From contig QYRS01000002.1 of the NCBI GenBank assembly GCA_006503535.1, positions 3,596,001 through 3,660,000 of the forward strand: a DNA stretch of 64,000 nucleotides, given 5' to 3'. This stretch comes from Arthrinium phaeospermum (lineage: Eukaryota > Ascomycota > Sordariomycetes > Amphisphaeriales > Apiosporaceae). The position numbers and the translations under genes are program-made. Positions 47,359-59,800 of this stretch are shown piece by piece; position 1 is the stretch's first letter, and each line of letters begins with the position of its first letter. The notes under the pieces are model-generated. The model was not told the origin of the DNA. It made no database searches and saw nothing but the letters and a program-made list of their open reading frames with translations.

Positions 47359-48765
47359 TTAAACCATGATCCTCCTGAGCCCCTCGGTCCCGCCCAGGAC
47401 CCTCCGCCCCGTGACGGCGCACCGGCCCTCGCCGCTCTCCCAGCGGCCGAGGCGGTCCACCCCGCCGGACGACATGAAGTCCTCCTGGCGCTGGTGCGTG
47501 CCCTCGACCCAGCGGTGGATGCACGTGTAGCAGTAGACGACGCCCGTCTGGCACGCCGTCGGCGTCACGATCTCGCCCTCGCAGATGGGGCAGTCCTGCG
47601 AGTCGGCCGGGGACGGAACCACGTGGATCGGTAGCATCGACGGCGTGGCGATGGGCGCGCTCGCGGCGCGCTCAATGTCCTCTTCTTGCGGCGTCTTGGG
47701 CTTTTGCTGTTTCTGCTGTTGCTGCTTCTCATTATCGCCGCCACCTCCGTTTTGCGCGCCTTGTTTGTTATTGTTATTGTTGTTCTTATTCTTCTGTTGC
47801 TTGTCCTTGCTGCTGTTGAGCAGCCCCGTCGCGACCGGAGGCGGGAGCTCCAGATTCTCGGCGGCCTTTCGGCTGAGCTGCTTGGCGAAGTCGGACGCGT
47901 ACCACCACTCCAGGAACTTGAGGGCGAAGATGCTGGTCGGGAGCAGGACGGACAGGCTGCCGAGGATCTTGGGCCCCAGGGTGCGCGGCGACAAGAAGCT
48001 CGAGCTCGTGCCCGCCGCCGCATTCGCGTTCTGCCCCAGCCGGCCGCCGCCGCCCAGCGTCGGCTGGTTCTCGAGCTCCTCCAGCGCCTTGTAGTCGGCC
48101 ATGTTCATGCGGCGCACGCGCGTCCCGATGAGCCAGAGCAGCGGGTGGTGGTACTTGGAGCCGTCGAAGAGGTAGGCGAGGTTGAAGGCGAGGACGGCGA
48201 AGCCGCAGGCGGCGTGGACGGACGGGTAGACGTTGCGCAGGAACCAGCGGTAGCACCACAGGAACCGCTGCGAGGGCGTGGGGTTGGGCGGCAGGCGGGT
48301 GTAGTTGGCGCCGAGCAGGGCGCGGGGCGCCTCGACCTCGTGGCCCTCGTCGAGGCGGCGCTTGAGGTAGGGAAAGGCGACCGACACGGCCAGGTTGCGC
48401 CAGACGTCGGCGGAGCCGAGCTTGAGGGTCTCGCGCACGAGGGCGGCGGCGCCGTGGGAGGCGCGCGGGATCTCGCCGCCGCCGCCGACCGAGGCCTCGC
48501 GCTTGAGGCCGTAGAAGTGCTCGGTGAAGCTGCCGCCGCGGGTGCGCAGGTAGTGGCGCTCGACAAAGACCATGAGCAGGGCGTACAGCTCGTCGAAGGA
48601 GTTGAGGGCGCGCAGCAGGTAGCGCGGGTACCGCTGGGTCGCGACGGTCAGGAGGTAGCGCAGGGTCGGGGGCAGCAGGGCGTTGAGCTGCTGCTCCGAC
48701 AGCAGCTCGAACAGCGAAGGCTTTTGGTCGTCAAAGGTGCCCCGAAGGGCCGTGACGAACTCCAT
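47359..48765 (-). CDS. pex12: Peroxin-12, RING-finger peroxisomal import ubiquitin ligase component
   Basis: A single exon of 468 codons. The N-terminal Pex2/Pex12 domain is clear: [33 protein letters not shown]..., [29 protein letters not shown], and hydrophobic membrane segments (for example [16 protein letters not shown]). A poly-Asn/Gln/Lys linker (about residues 311-350) precedes the C-terminal [32 protein letters not shown]...GRCAVTG. Pex12 RINGs normally keep only part of the zinc ligand set, as here. With Pex2 and Pex10 it forms the retrotranslocation channel and ligase that monoubiquitinates the import receptor Pex5. The coding strand is very GC-rich in the first two thirds, which creates long antisense open frames that are not genes. 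Confidence 0.95.
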   Translation of the reverse strand: MEFVTALRGTFDDQKPSLFELLSEQQLNALLPPTLRYLLTVATQRYPRYLLRALNSFDELYALLMVFVERHYLRTRGGSFTEHFYGLKREASVGGGGEIPRASHGAAALVRETLKLGSADVWRNLAVSVAFPYLKRRLDEGHEVEAPRALLGANYTRLPPNPTPSQRFLWCYRWFLRNVYPSVHAACGFAVLAFNLAYLFDGSKYHHPLLWLIGTRVRRMNMADYKALEELENQPTLGGGGRLGQNANAAAGTSSSFLSPRTLGPKILGSLSVLLPTSIFALKFLEWWYASDFAKQLSRKAAENLELPPPVATGLLNSSKDKQQKNKNNNNNNKQGAQNGGGGDNEKQQQQKQQKPKTPQEEDIERAASAPIATPSMLPIHVVPSPADSQDCPICEGEIVTPTACQTGVVYCYTCIHRWVEGTHQRQEDFMSSGGVDRLGRWESGEGRCAVTGRRVLGGTEGLRRIMV

Positions 48766-49481
48766 GTTGGGATGGAGGGTTGCATGTGTGGAGGTGGACT
48801 CGAAGGAAGACCCGCGGGTTGACGGGATAAATTCAGTTCATCGCAGTCGAGAGATCGACGTGGAGCGTCGTGGTGATTGATTGTGACGGTACGTCGGTCG
48901 GGAATCTAGAAAACGATGCCGAGGTTCAATTAGTTCGTTGGGTACATCAATACGCGGGAGCTAAGGCCAGGCACGCTCGCCCGTGCAGAGGCGGCTCGTG
49001 GGGAGAGACAGGTGAGCCAACCACCGTAGGTATTACCTAATTTCAATATCTAGCACCATAGTTCACGATAATCTGACACAACGATTATCACTTTTTATTT
49101 CTTGCTTTCCAATATGAGGTGAGTGGCCTCTCTGAACTACATACTCGTAATCAGAGTCTAAGTAAGTAGGTATAGTACAAGTCGCCGTCCAGCCACCTTT
49201 TTTTCCCCTTGAGCAAATCAAAGACGTCGTAACTCTTGATCGCATGTCTCCTGGCCTGGTGCGATTGAATCGCACACACCCTTTTTCAGCCCTTGGGCTC
49301 CGATGATCCAGACATTAACCGGGGGAATCTATATCTCTAAGTAGGTAGTGTACAGTCGAAAACGTCTGGGCCAACTACATCCGGAAGGGATGATGATGAT
49401 GCTGTTAGCCCTCGGCGCTGATATTTGTACAAATTATACGTCATTTGCTTCAACCGCCGTCCAGCACATTCAGGGCTCGAA
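48766..49481. other. Intergenic: PEX12 promoter and mdj1 3' region
   Basis: 716 bases between two minus-strand genes. It has AGGTAGG/CCTACC-type words and no coding frame beyond about 73 codons. Nothing else is recognised. Confidence 0.55.
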
Positions 49482-51256
49482 TCAGCCTGAACCCGACCCT
49501 GTCTCCTTCTTGGGCGGCTCATCCGACTTCTTCTCAGAGGAAGAGTTGTTCGAGCCTGTGTCGTTTTGATGTGCTGGGTGGTTGGTGAGGTTGTGCCACA
49601 TAGATTTCAGGAATCCTTCGTTCCTATGTGTGTCGGGATCGTCGTCCTTGCTCGCAGGCCCGGATGTTTCAGACCTAAAGGCTATAGTTAGTTGCCGATC
49701 CAACTAATCGACAGAACCTGTACCTACCCAGACCCCTTGACATTCATGATGCGCCTCGCTGTGGAGTCGCCCATCTCATCCGCCAGCATCTCCAGAATAG
49801 TCCTCTGGTTGGCCGAAAGGTACTTGGGCATCTGGACGCGGAACTCAACCTTCAGGTCGCCCGTTCCACCTCTTCGGCCTCCCAACTTCTTCATGCCCAT
49901 CCCTCCGAGCGTGGTCTTATCTCCTGTGTTGGTTCCAGTGGCTACCTTGATCTTGACCTCGCCATCGAGCGTAGGGATCGTGGCCTCGCCACCCAGCATG
50001 GCCGTGGTCAGAGGGATATTGGCCGTGTACAGGATATCGGAGCCGGCGCGCTTGAATTTCGTATCCTCGTCGACGCGGACATGTATGAAGAGATCTCCGC
50101 GGGCGGTTCGGGTGTTGGGGTCGACACCGTGGCCGGTAATTGGAGCGTCTCCTTCGCCGTCCATCCGCAGTTTCATGCCATCCTCGATACCACCGGGGAT
50201 GTCCACCGTGATGTTCTTGCGTTCCCGAACCACACCATGCCCGGCGCACGATCGGCAATCAGATCCGCGTGGCGCCGTTTGACCCGAGCCCTTACAGCTT
50301 GGACACGTAGATGCCATTTGGAAGCCACCCGTCATAAAGTGCACCGCGGTACCTGTGCCACCACATGTTTTGCACTCGACCCGTTTGGTGCCTGGCTTCA
50401 GGCCGCTTCCGGTGCATGTGTTGCATTCGACAGTCGGATGTATCGTGATCGTCTTTTTGGTGCCCTTGGCTGCTTCCATGAAGGATATGGTGGCCCCAAC
50501 TTCAATGTTCTCGCCTACCATGAGACCACCGGATCCAAAAGGACTTCCACGTTGGCCTGCAGCGCCGCCAAAAGGACCTCCGCCCGCACCACCGGTAAAT
50601 GCCGAAAAGATGTCATCAAAGTTGATATTGGCACCGAATCCACCGCCCTGGCCTCCAAACCCTCCAAATCCAGAGAAGGGGTGGCCGCCGCCAAAGGGAT
50701 GGCCGCCAGCTCCGGGTCCGGGTTGCGGCTGCCCGCTGGGGTCGAAACCAGCGGCACCGAATTGGTCGAATTGCTCCTTCTTCTTCGGATCGGATAGGAT
50801 TTCATATGCAGCTTGGATCTCGCCAAACTTGTCCTTGGCTCCAGCGTCCTTGTTGGTATCGGGATGGTATTTCTTGGCTAAGCCATAATAGGCCTTTTTG
50901 ATCTCTCCCGCCGATGACGACTTGGTGACTCCCAGGGCCTTGTAGGGGTCCTTGACGGCGAGAGTCCTCGAGGTGGCGTGGAAAGACTAGAGGGGCAGAT
51001 GCATATTAGTAACGGGGCAGAGGGACAATGGCGGGGATCCAGCCGATCCTCCCGGATTACTACTTACTCGTCGTTGAGTCGCATTGTGATGAGAAGGGCT
51101 TGTCTCATTAATGGCCGCTCTCCGGGCAGCAGTGGCAATCTGTCGCGCGGGTGCGTTTTTGCGAAGACATTCTCGTAACCGTTGGCGGCTGTAGATATGA
51201 GTCGGGGACAAGAGCCGTGCCGGAATGGCGGCCTTGGCTACAACGCTTGCATTCAT
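49482..51256 (-). CDS. mdj1: Mitochondrial type I DnaJ co-chaperone (Mdj1-like)
   Basis: Three minus-strand exons (51068-51256, 49728-50986, 49482-49674) encode 546 residues. The first exon is Arg/Ala/Ser-rich without acidic clusters, a mitochondrial presequence. The J domain starts near residue 76 (DPYKALGV) with HPD at 104-106. A Gly/Phe-rich region follows ([15 protein letters not shown]), then four CxxCxGxG-type zinc repeats ([32 protein letters not shown]) and the substrate-binding C-terminal domain ([22 protein letters not shown]). The last exon adds a polar tail. Mdj1 stimulates matrix Hsp70 (Ssc1) in folding and prevents aggregation. Introns: 50987-51067 with GTAAGT donor, and 49675-49727 with GTAGGT donor. 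Confidence 0.96.
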
Positions 51257-52186
51257 GGCGAATCACAAAACAGCAGGGTGAGATTATGATAGAGAGGATG
51301 TAAATATCATGGCAGGCCTGGGTTGAACGAGAATGCGACCGCACCCAACATGAAAATAGTCCACGAAGCTCTTTGAAGGTACTGGAATCATCTAAACTTT
51401 TTTTCTGGAAAAAGACCCGCGAGCTGCCGCGCTGCTCCAAGCTTGCACCGGAGCCAAGGATTCTGATAGGTACCTTTTGCCCGCCGTACATGACGATGTG
51501 CCGTTATCGCTGATGGGTGCCTCAGGCATCTAGTTTTCGGCAAGCGGCTGTACGCAGTACGTACACAAACTTGCTGGCCTATTATCAATCAATTAAAAAA
51601 AAATTGGGAAGTCTAAGTCCGCATGGCGCAAGGCGCTCAGTCTCGTACTTGGTACCCGCACCCTTGGCACCGGTGGGTCAGAATCAGTCCCCGTTAAACG
51701 CAAACCCCGAATTCCTCTAGTACGGGCTGACGCTAACAGGTAGCGATAACGATTACAAGATTGTTGTTATGCTCCTGCTTCCACCAAAACATGGCCTGAC
51801 ACAGAGGCATTGGTCGCTGGTGTGGGTGATGTTGATATATTCATAAAAGCCGCATTGCTATGTTTATATGAAGCAGCATACAAATTCCGACTATGTAGTT
51901 GCTCGCCAGAATGTTTGCGCAAATGCATGGTTCGACGAGCCGATTCTGGCGTTTTCCGCTGTGTCAGATCAATAATTTCCCGTCATTGAAGATGCAGATG
52001 ACGATTATGCCTTGGTATTCAACGCCAGGGGAAAATAAAAATAGAAAATAGAACGCCTTGTAAACCCCATGAAATATGCTCAAAGCCAACACGCAATGCC
52101 AATGGGCAGTCCCCGAGCCTCGTTAAACACCGTTCAATATGCCGCCCAACGTGATGTAAATGTCCAATGCTTCATTAATGTGTACA
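51257..52186. other. Intergenic: mdj1 promoter and 3' region of SAP30-like gene
   Basis: About 930 bases with no supportable gene. Short open frames occur on both strands without conserved features. A short A-run lies near 51594-51603. Confidence 0.55.
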
Positions 52187-52827
52187 TTAGGGCATTGGAG
52201 ACGCATGTGGTGCGAGTTTGCTTCTCTTGGGCCTCGTAATGGCAGGATTCCGCACCCGGTGAAGAAACCCGACCACGATTTCGTTCTCCTGGATGCCCTG
52301 GCCATTGAAGTGTTTCCTGACCACTTGCGCGAGATCTTCTTTGGTCTGTCTTCTGTATTCTGATTTTCGCGCCATTGTAGGGGAGTGAAGACCGATACCC
52401 GGCCGACCAAGGACAAGTCGACGGTAGCTGTCGGTGAAAGCGGTAGGAGTGTCGAGATGGTGTTCGCGTCGGTACTCGTGGAGGACTTCGCGGTCGAACG
52501 CAGGCCAGTGCAGCTACAATGGGGCAGAAATCCCGTTAGTCATGCTGAACCACTCGAGAAGGGAACGTAAGTAGTCTTGGTGCATACCGCAGGAGTGGCA
52601 GCTGGCTGTGCAGCAGGAGCTTCCGTCGTGACTGGTGGGTGGCCGTTTGTGGTCGCCTTGGTTGCGTCTCGCAGCGTCGACCCCGTGGAACTGGCGACAC
52701 GGCGCAGTTTTCCATTCGTCTGGTGACCGTGATCTTTGTTGGCGCCATGGCCGTTGCGCTCTTTGACGCTCGGCGTCTCCGACTTGGAGTCGTCATGGTT
52801 GGCCGTCTTGGATTTTGCGGGCGGCAT
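52187..52827 (-). CDS. SAP30-like subunit of Sin3 histone deacetylase complex
   Basis: Two minus-strand exons (52588-52827, 52187-52513) give 188 residues. The intron (52514-52587) has a GTATGC donor and GACTAAC branch point. Exon 1 is a Lys/Ser/Thr/Gly-rich disordered head. Exon 2 has the Sin3-binding region typical of SAP30: FDREVLHEYRREHHLDTP, SPTMARKSEYRRQTKEDLAQVV, and RKHFNGQGIQENEIVVGFLHRVRN. The protein bridges Rpd3/HDAC to Sin3 for transcriptional repression in the nucleus. Assignment is by pattern and length; the tail after VRN is less certain. The start is the first ATG of the open frame. Confidence 0.82.
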
Positions 52828-55800
52828 TGGTGATGTCAGACAGGGTCGGTCGCTCAACACGCTGCGGTCTCTGGGGTATTGCAGAAAAAGAAGAGGCTCA
52901 GGTCAAGCATTGAACGCTGCGTTCGAACAACTGCTTGGAAGTCAAAGTGATCTCAACTCCTCAGAAGGTAATAATGCAAAAATGGAGCGTTGGAAAAGTG
53001 CATCATTGGGGAGTGTGCCTGCTCTGCCATAGAGTGGGAAAGAAAGTAGAGTAGGAGGGCAGACAGGGAAAGTCACGGATGATCAGCGTGGCATGGCATG
53101 GCACAATCGGAGTTGAGCGGTTAGGTAAAAGTAAGTACCTACCAGACCCCTTCTGGGTGTGTCAGTGTCAAGTGAGGGTCCCAGTCTGGTCTGTTGACTT
53201 TTTGCGCTGCAAAACCAAAATTGGGAGGAGGGGGGGGCCTTCTCGTTGCTCGTGCTGCTGCACTGGCGAGACTGGCTGCGTTCGCCAGGTTACCTGCTTC
53301 CAGCGTGCCACTGCCCATTTGCAGCCCCGAGAAAAAAAGGGAAATTCTCGGAAGGGTCCATCCTTGTCGCATTGGATTTGGCGCAAGGAGGCAGGGTGGA
53401 AGAAGGGGGAGAAGACAGCCACAAGTGACCAATGACCTCATTACCTCTTTGTCCCACTCCTGCACGCACTCCTCTTCGACTTGCTCATGGCCCATGTGCC
53501 TGCCTTAGCCCCATTCGTCACTAGTCGCTTCGCTGGAATAGGCAATCCAGGGTCCTGGGGGCTCCACTAATGCCCGATATAGTCTCTTCTCCTCCTCGAC
53601 ATAAAGAAGCTTAAAATCCGTCCCAGCATGGTGTTGCAGGCATCAAAAGCTTAGCAAAATGACTGGACAAGCAACTGCATTCATATCCAGGCCAGTCTGA
53701 ATTGATGTCTCTATCCATTTCTCGTCAGTGTTCCTGCATATCCCAAAGAATATAGCAAAGGTTCACAGAGGACCTCTCCAGGCCTGGCAGCTTCATTTGC
53801 AAGGTAGCTCAGGGAGACCATGGTAGCAACGCCTTGAACATTCGAAGGCCAATGGCATATTGAGTCTCCTATAGTGGTGATAACACCCGACATTCGGGGT
53901 GACGGCTGGATATGAATCGCAACTGTGCTATCACCACTCATACTGTTGCCGATAGCCGGTAGCCTGTGGGCGATCCGTCAGATACGATCCCGAACGTAGA
54001 GGAGACCTTTTGGTCTGGGTATTACGTTGATTGCTGTATGATTCTCAAGGTTCGAACGTTTCATTAACTTTATATGACTTGATCACAGCCGTTGGGAGAT
54101 GACAGCGCCAATCACTTACTAAGGATATCGTATCCTTTGGCTGATTTGCCCGTCTGACAACTATTAGATCCTATATCACAGAGAATCTGTCTATACAATA
54201 TAAGGATCACTGAAAAGCAAGTCCTTAGACACACCTAGTAATGCTTGGTATGGTACTCAATCTTTTGGTGGTAAAAACACCAATTTACTTCATCAGATAG
54301 TTCTGGTCTAAGAACGTAGTCGGACATCAGTATGTGCTTTACACTCTTATAAAACATCACGATTGGTCCCTACTATAATAGCAGTCGAACTGTGTTCACG
54401 TATTCCACGCCATAGAAAATTATAGAGCTAGTGGGATGCTGTATCTGGAGAATGGGTTCAAGCGAGGCATGCTGCTCTCAACATGTTTGACATTGGGTTG
54501 GCCTATGATCACATAGTCATTTATAGAATAGAATTGTGAGAATTGGTAGATGCTGTAGGAGGGCACATTGACGCCGGGGATGCCAAAACCTATGATGGTG
54601 CCCAGAGTCTGCCAATTCCTGCCATGGGATTTGATTGCCATATTCGACCCAGTCAGCGTGAAAGAGGCTAAGGAAGGACTGGTCGAAGATAAATGGCGGC
54701 CCCCAGAAGATCCTTCGATGCGTGCATCGTTCTCCCATAACTGCTGGCTTAGGACAGTTTCTGGTATCAGCCTCCTAAATGGCAGATAATTATAGACGAC
54801 AGTAGTGGACGACTCCGGTTCGGAGCCTTTAGACCTTGAACGCCTTTCTGGCTAGACCCGGTCTACGTAGAAAGCCGGGGGCCGAATAGCACTGACCTTG
54901 GAGACACTGCTGACCGGTCGAGATTCCACCCTGCGGCTGTGCGATGACGGGTGCGTCGGGGCAGATCGATGATTGCTTCCTGGTTGGCTCCGAAATGCAG
55001 ACACTTTTGTGAGGCGAATAGGGAGATTTGGAAAAGTGGCCCGGCTGGGGTATCCAGAGCTCTCAGGTGGAGGGTGTACTACGACGGATTCTGTAACTAA
55101 AAGTCAGCATTCCTGCAGCTAATAAGCCGGGGTAGCTACTAACTGCAAGACAGTCAAGATACTACTAGCCTGGGCTCTGGCCTGGGCACTGGGGGGCCAT
55201 ACTGGCCATACTCAAGCCACAAGGTGTGATTTCCTTACCCCAATGGGAACGCCCTGCAGAAGCGTTTTCTTGGCAGTTCTGGGCAAGTTTCCGCCACTGT
55301 GACACGAGAAGGAGACTCCTCCGCGTCCCCTTCACCCCCCCGTTCTGCCCCCGCCCCCTCATCTGCCTCTCATCCTTGAATGCCTGCACCTGCTTGTATA
55401 CCTAATCCCATCACACCCACTGTCAGCAACCGAGACACAGTGAGCAGGCCTCTCCTTGGGTACCCATCGTTCAGCCTCAACATCTCTTACGTATGGAGTT
55501 TGCTAGTGAGTATGAACTGCTTCTCCCCCCACGTGCGGCCAGCTGCCCACGATGGAAAACGAGTAATTGGCGTCGACGAGGGCGTGGGTGGTGTACAATA
55601 TACTTTTCTGACACCCCACACTCAACCATTCAGCTGGGAGAAATCATGATTCAGGTGAACCGAAAGCACGTTCAATTTGAACAATGGCCAGCCCTACCTT
55701 GACTCATAGACCTTATTATGCGTGTCAAGTTTGACTCGCTTGGAAACTCATAGCGCTGTTCCGAAATCCTCTGAATGATTGTTTAGCTACTCAAGCCGAG

Positions 55801-56512
55801 CTCCACTCACATCGAGACTGGGAACCTGTGTGTTGCTGTACTTGCCGTATACTTGCTCCCAGGCCACCATAATGTTCAGTGCCGAATACTGTACACTACA
55901 CGCGCACGTACCTTGTGTGCCTTCTTCGGCCTTGTTGGTTCTGATATAGGTCGAGTTCCCGGCCAAGTAAAAATGCCTCTTCCAGGTCCAAGGTGAGATG
56001 GGCTAGGCGCTAGACAGACTAGCAGAGCGGCATTAATACCACCTCCTCGTTCAATACAGCCGCATATTTGGCTATTCTCGGTCTAGCATGAGGGATGTTA
56101 TGGTGTGGTGAGCTGTTCCTTATGCACTCCAGTTTTACAGCATGGGGGCCTCTGGGGGAGGGGGGGTTGCTGATGGGGGGTTGCGTCAACTAGCCAAAGA
56201 AGCGTACCATCGAGTACGGGATTTTTCCTCGTTTCCATCGACATGCAGATTACACAGGGCCATGTGCAACTAGAAAGGCGAGGGCGACATGGTGGCTGGG
56301 TTCCTGTATGGTGATTGCTTTTTCCTGTCTCGCCGAGTTCATTCTTCCAACAAATCACCAATGGCGTCGGGTGGTCATGTGGTCATGTGGTCGGGAGACA
56401 GGCCAAATTGTGTTGGTTCTCTCCCAGAGCTGCTGCGTCTTGACGACACCTGCAGCCAACCCTGAGGTTAAGGCGACCCCGGCATAACATCAACATCGAA
56501 TGAAACATAACG
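52828..56512. other. Gene-poor interval upstream of the SAP30-like gene
   Basis: 3.7 kb. The left end is the SAP30-like promoter, with CT/AG-rich tracts near 53330-53420. Between about 53640 and 54480 the DNA is more AT-rich and open frames are short. A stop-free minus-strand frame of about 140 codons (54420-54850) ends SMPRLNPFSRYSIPLAL but has no convincing start and no recognised domain. The rest has nothing supportable. Confidence 0.45.
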
Positions 56513-56856
56513 ATGGCTATTCTTTTCTTCCTTCTTTTCCTCTTTGGCTTGATCGTCTTCGCCTTGAGTACCAAGAACCTGCGGCAAGTAAGTCGATAGT
56601 GGGTGGCACGTTTGCTCCGATAGCCTCTGTTCAGGACTCCCTTTTAACGGATGCCGATATGCTTCGTCGCGAAGATACAACTCATCTTCCCAGTTTATTC
56701 ATGGCGTCGGGATCTCACCGAACAAGCTTGTTTCTACAGCATAGAGTTTCATTCTACAGGATACATTACCTGGTAAATAAGCAGGTGCTTCAAGAGAGCG
56801 GCACGGTCACTATGCTAGGACGTGACATCTACTTGTACGAGAAGGAGCTCGCCTAA
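56513..56856 (+). CDS. Possible small membrane protein (uncertain)
   Basis: Two candidate exons, 56513-56587 and 56635-56856, join in phase to give 98 residues. The first 18 residues (MAILFFLLFLFGLIVFAL) are a strong membrane or signal-anchor segment, followed by STKNLRQ and a perfect GTAAGT donor. The acceptor TTCAG after a 47-nt intron opens a frame that runs to a stop (DSLLTDADMLRREDTTHLPSL to LYEKELA). The intron is near the lower length limit and has no clear branch point. No homologue is recognised. It could be chance. Confidence 0.3.
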
Positions 56857-59800
56857 TCTTTAGTGTGGTGACACGGCAGGCCTGTCAGTCATATCATGGT
56901 TGCTGGAACCAATCTATTTAGAATTAACCTGGCAAGTGAGCTTGGGCGGATTCATCGGGAAATCCTGGCGTTAAGAAAAAGGAACAACAGCTACCTGAAA
57001 GCTAGTGGCCAAACCTGGCCGACTTACACCTATGAGCTTCAACTTACCACACCACCTTCACTACACACACCCATAACATAGCATACATAGCGCCCAGCAA
57101 TCCTGCGATACCTGCGGGACTGGGCTCCCACTAGTGTCCCGAGTCATTGGAATACATCGGTAAAAGCTTCTTACACTTTGACATATTAAGCCCCGTAACC
57201 CGACTTGCCGGGTGCCTAGTGGGCTTTTTTTGTTTCTTTCCACAGCAGCAATGGGGGTCGAAGCCCGCTGATCGTTGCCTCTGAACATCGTCGATGTGAT
57301 GAATGCTTTTACTTGTAGTGAGATAAGCCTGGAAATAAGACACCGAAACACCTCGAGTCCACTGCTATCAATTGATATAGGTCGACGATCCGCATCAGGT
57401 GTACCAAGGTTCAATACAAAAATACTCACACCTCTCGCGGGACTCAAGTGCCGATACAACACTGGTAGTTCTATAGTGGCTCTCTGTTTCCATCTGTATT
57501 CGAAAGCCAATGAGAATGAAAGGCCGATGCTTCAGCTGCAGAGCTTCAAAGGATGACCAGGGCAATTGGCCCCAGGACATACAAAGTTGAATACATGGTT
57601 GTCTACAGGTATACTTGTATATGCAGCGGCTGCTGCTTACTGCCCCTCGACCCTCGATGCGCATCAATCAAATCCGGTGAAATGAGTCTGTCTCAGTAAC
57701 GAAGCTACCGCCCACGGGAGACTTTCAGTACCTGCATCCTCGCACACATCACGGCCAACTGCGGCACTTGATTGTTTGACTGGAATCGATACCTACCTGC
57801 TTCTGCTTGGTGCAAGCGTGTACGTCTACTTGCAGTCAAGTCGAGTCCACCATCATGATCACAGCTTTGCAGGCCCATCGCCATCGCCAGTCGCCCGTCG
57901 CCCGTCAGCTTGGGTGGGGCAGAAAGCGGAATCCGGTCCTGTTTAGTCCTGCACGTCCATCTGGGCAGTATCCGGGGAGTCAAGATACATCCAAGGATGT
58001 TTGGTCGGGTCTCAACGAAGTATCCTCCCCTCCCTCTCCATCCTAAGCGAATATGCACTCTTACTGTATCACTACGCAACCATTGAACAGCCCGGAACTC
58101 AATGCGCCGCAAGACTTTGTGCATACCTTGCGCAAAGCCAGGGACAACTCGAACTTGGCCCTCTCTGGTCTTCTTCACGTTGAACGAGGACGTTCCGGCA
58201 CTCTCGCTAGGCTGCTCTCGACTACCACTGCTCTCTGCTATGCCATTATTCGTCCGCCGTGGTTGACTATGGAATTTCAACGGCTTACTTGGAATTGGCT
58301 CAACGCACCTAACCAATGGCGACGGGCAAAAGGCGTGAAGGAATCCTCTCTTAGTTCGTCTGGACTATTTCTATACCCAACAAATTACAAAATTCAAACA
58401 AGAAACTATCCTATATTCTCCGCCAGCGCCAGCTGCCAGAGACTTTTTGTTTTCACAATAATGGCGGGCACTGGGACATATAAGAAGGCAATTATAAATC
58501 GCCCCGGTGGGCGGACAAGGGAGGTCGAGGGTGGCAGCAAAACGCGCGACTAGCGTCGGTCTAGTACATTTGATGAGGCACGATCTGCCCAGGGTAGGAG
58601 GTAGGTACTTTGACCTATAGAGAGAGCAAACCCCATGGCGAAAGGTAGCAGGTATTCCCATTCTCCATACCCACCCCCATACCAAGACGAGGTCATTTCA
58701 ACACAGGTAGCTGCCCAGCTCTAGCTACCCACAACGTCCGAGATGATCCAATGTGCGCTAGAATCAGCCACCGCAAGCCCAATCGAACATCATCTGCCCA
58801 CGTCACTCACCTTACTTACTGAGCATGATTCTATCCCGCCTGCTCGTTTGTAAAAGAGTATTGTAGAATGGGCAATGGTCGACTGTCCAGCAGGCTCCTC
58901 GGGACCTCCGTCCGCATTGCTTTCGTTAACAGAGCAGATGGCAACTTGATATACCTGTCTACCTACATGTACATGTACACAAATGCGTACATATGGATCT
59001 GCGAAGAGATTGATCTTTATTTCGCCCAAGCCATCATGGCAATATCAACATGCTACCTATTCGAGCTGCTCTACCACGCGCGGCCTTATCATACATACCC
59101 TCAGCATACCTACCTAAATAAATACTTGGAGGTGTGTATGATGTACATATCCTGACCTTCTACTTCAACCAACCTACTACACTGGATTTGGTCAATGGGA
59201 TGTCCGTCCCAAAATAAAATAAAAACCCCGTCCTTAATGCTGTACGTGCATCAACCCATGCCCACCTCTTCCTTGCCGCACCCCCTACCCCTTCCTACCC
59301 AGCTAGAGTTCTACCCAAACCCTGGACCCCCCCATCGGCTCGTGGGGACACTGGGGTTCCGCTAATATATACGGTGGTGCCCGTGCCATAATACTTAAGA
59401 TCCCAAGCTCCCCCCACGTCCGCCTGGCCCGCCATCCCCAGATTCAGTCCCCGTATCTAATGTTCCCAGACCCAGACAGACGAGACCCCATCCGCGCGCA
59501 ACAAAGAGGCCATTACCGACCAGGACAGCAATCCCAACCGGGAACCTACATACGCGCAACATCACCACCGCTAGCCTGTTCACCTTGATCGTTTTTGAAC
59601 CATCGCCGGCATCCATTGCGTGTTTGGTGCAGCTGTTGTTGTTATTATTATTGTTGTTGCTGTTGTTGTTTGCCCACATATTTACCTACTTACTCAACAA
59701 ACCCCATTTCGTCTTGGTTTGGCCGTTGTTTTTTCTCCATTCACCCATCACAGCCAAATCTTCACTAGCTTCGAATCATCAACGCCAGCCTACCGGCTTA

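Noticed and set aside
47686..48822. Open frame of 378 codons on + across PEX12
   Set aside because: It is antisense to the clear PEX12 coding exon. It is long only because the GC-rich coding strand lacks stops in that frame, and it has a repetitive, domain-free composition.
54045..54062. GGTTCGAAC resembling a tRNA B box
   Set aside because: No matching A box at the right distance and no cloverleaf.
58053..58553. Open frame of 166 codons on +
   Set aside because: No domain, and its neighbours lack splice signals that would extend it. Chance is the simplest explanation.
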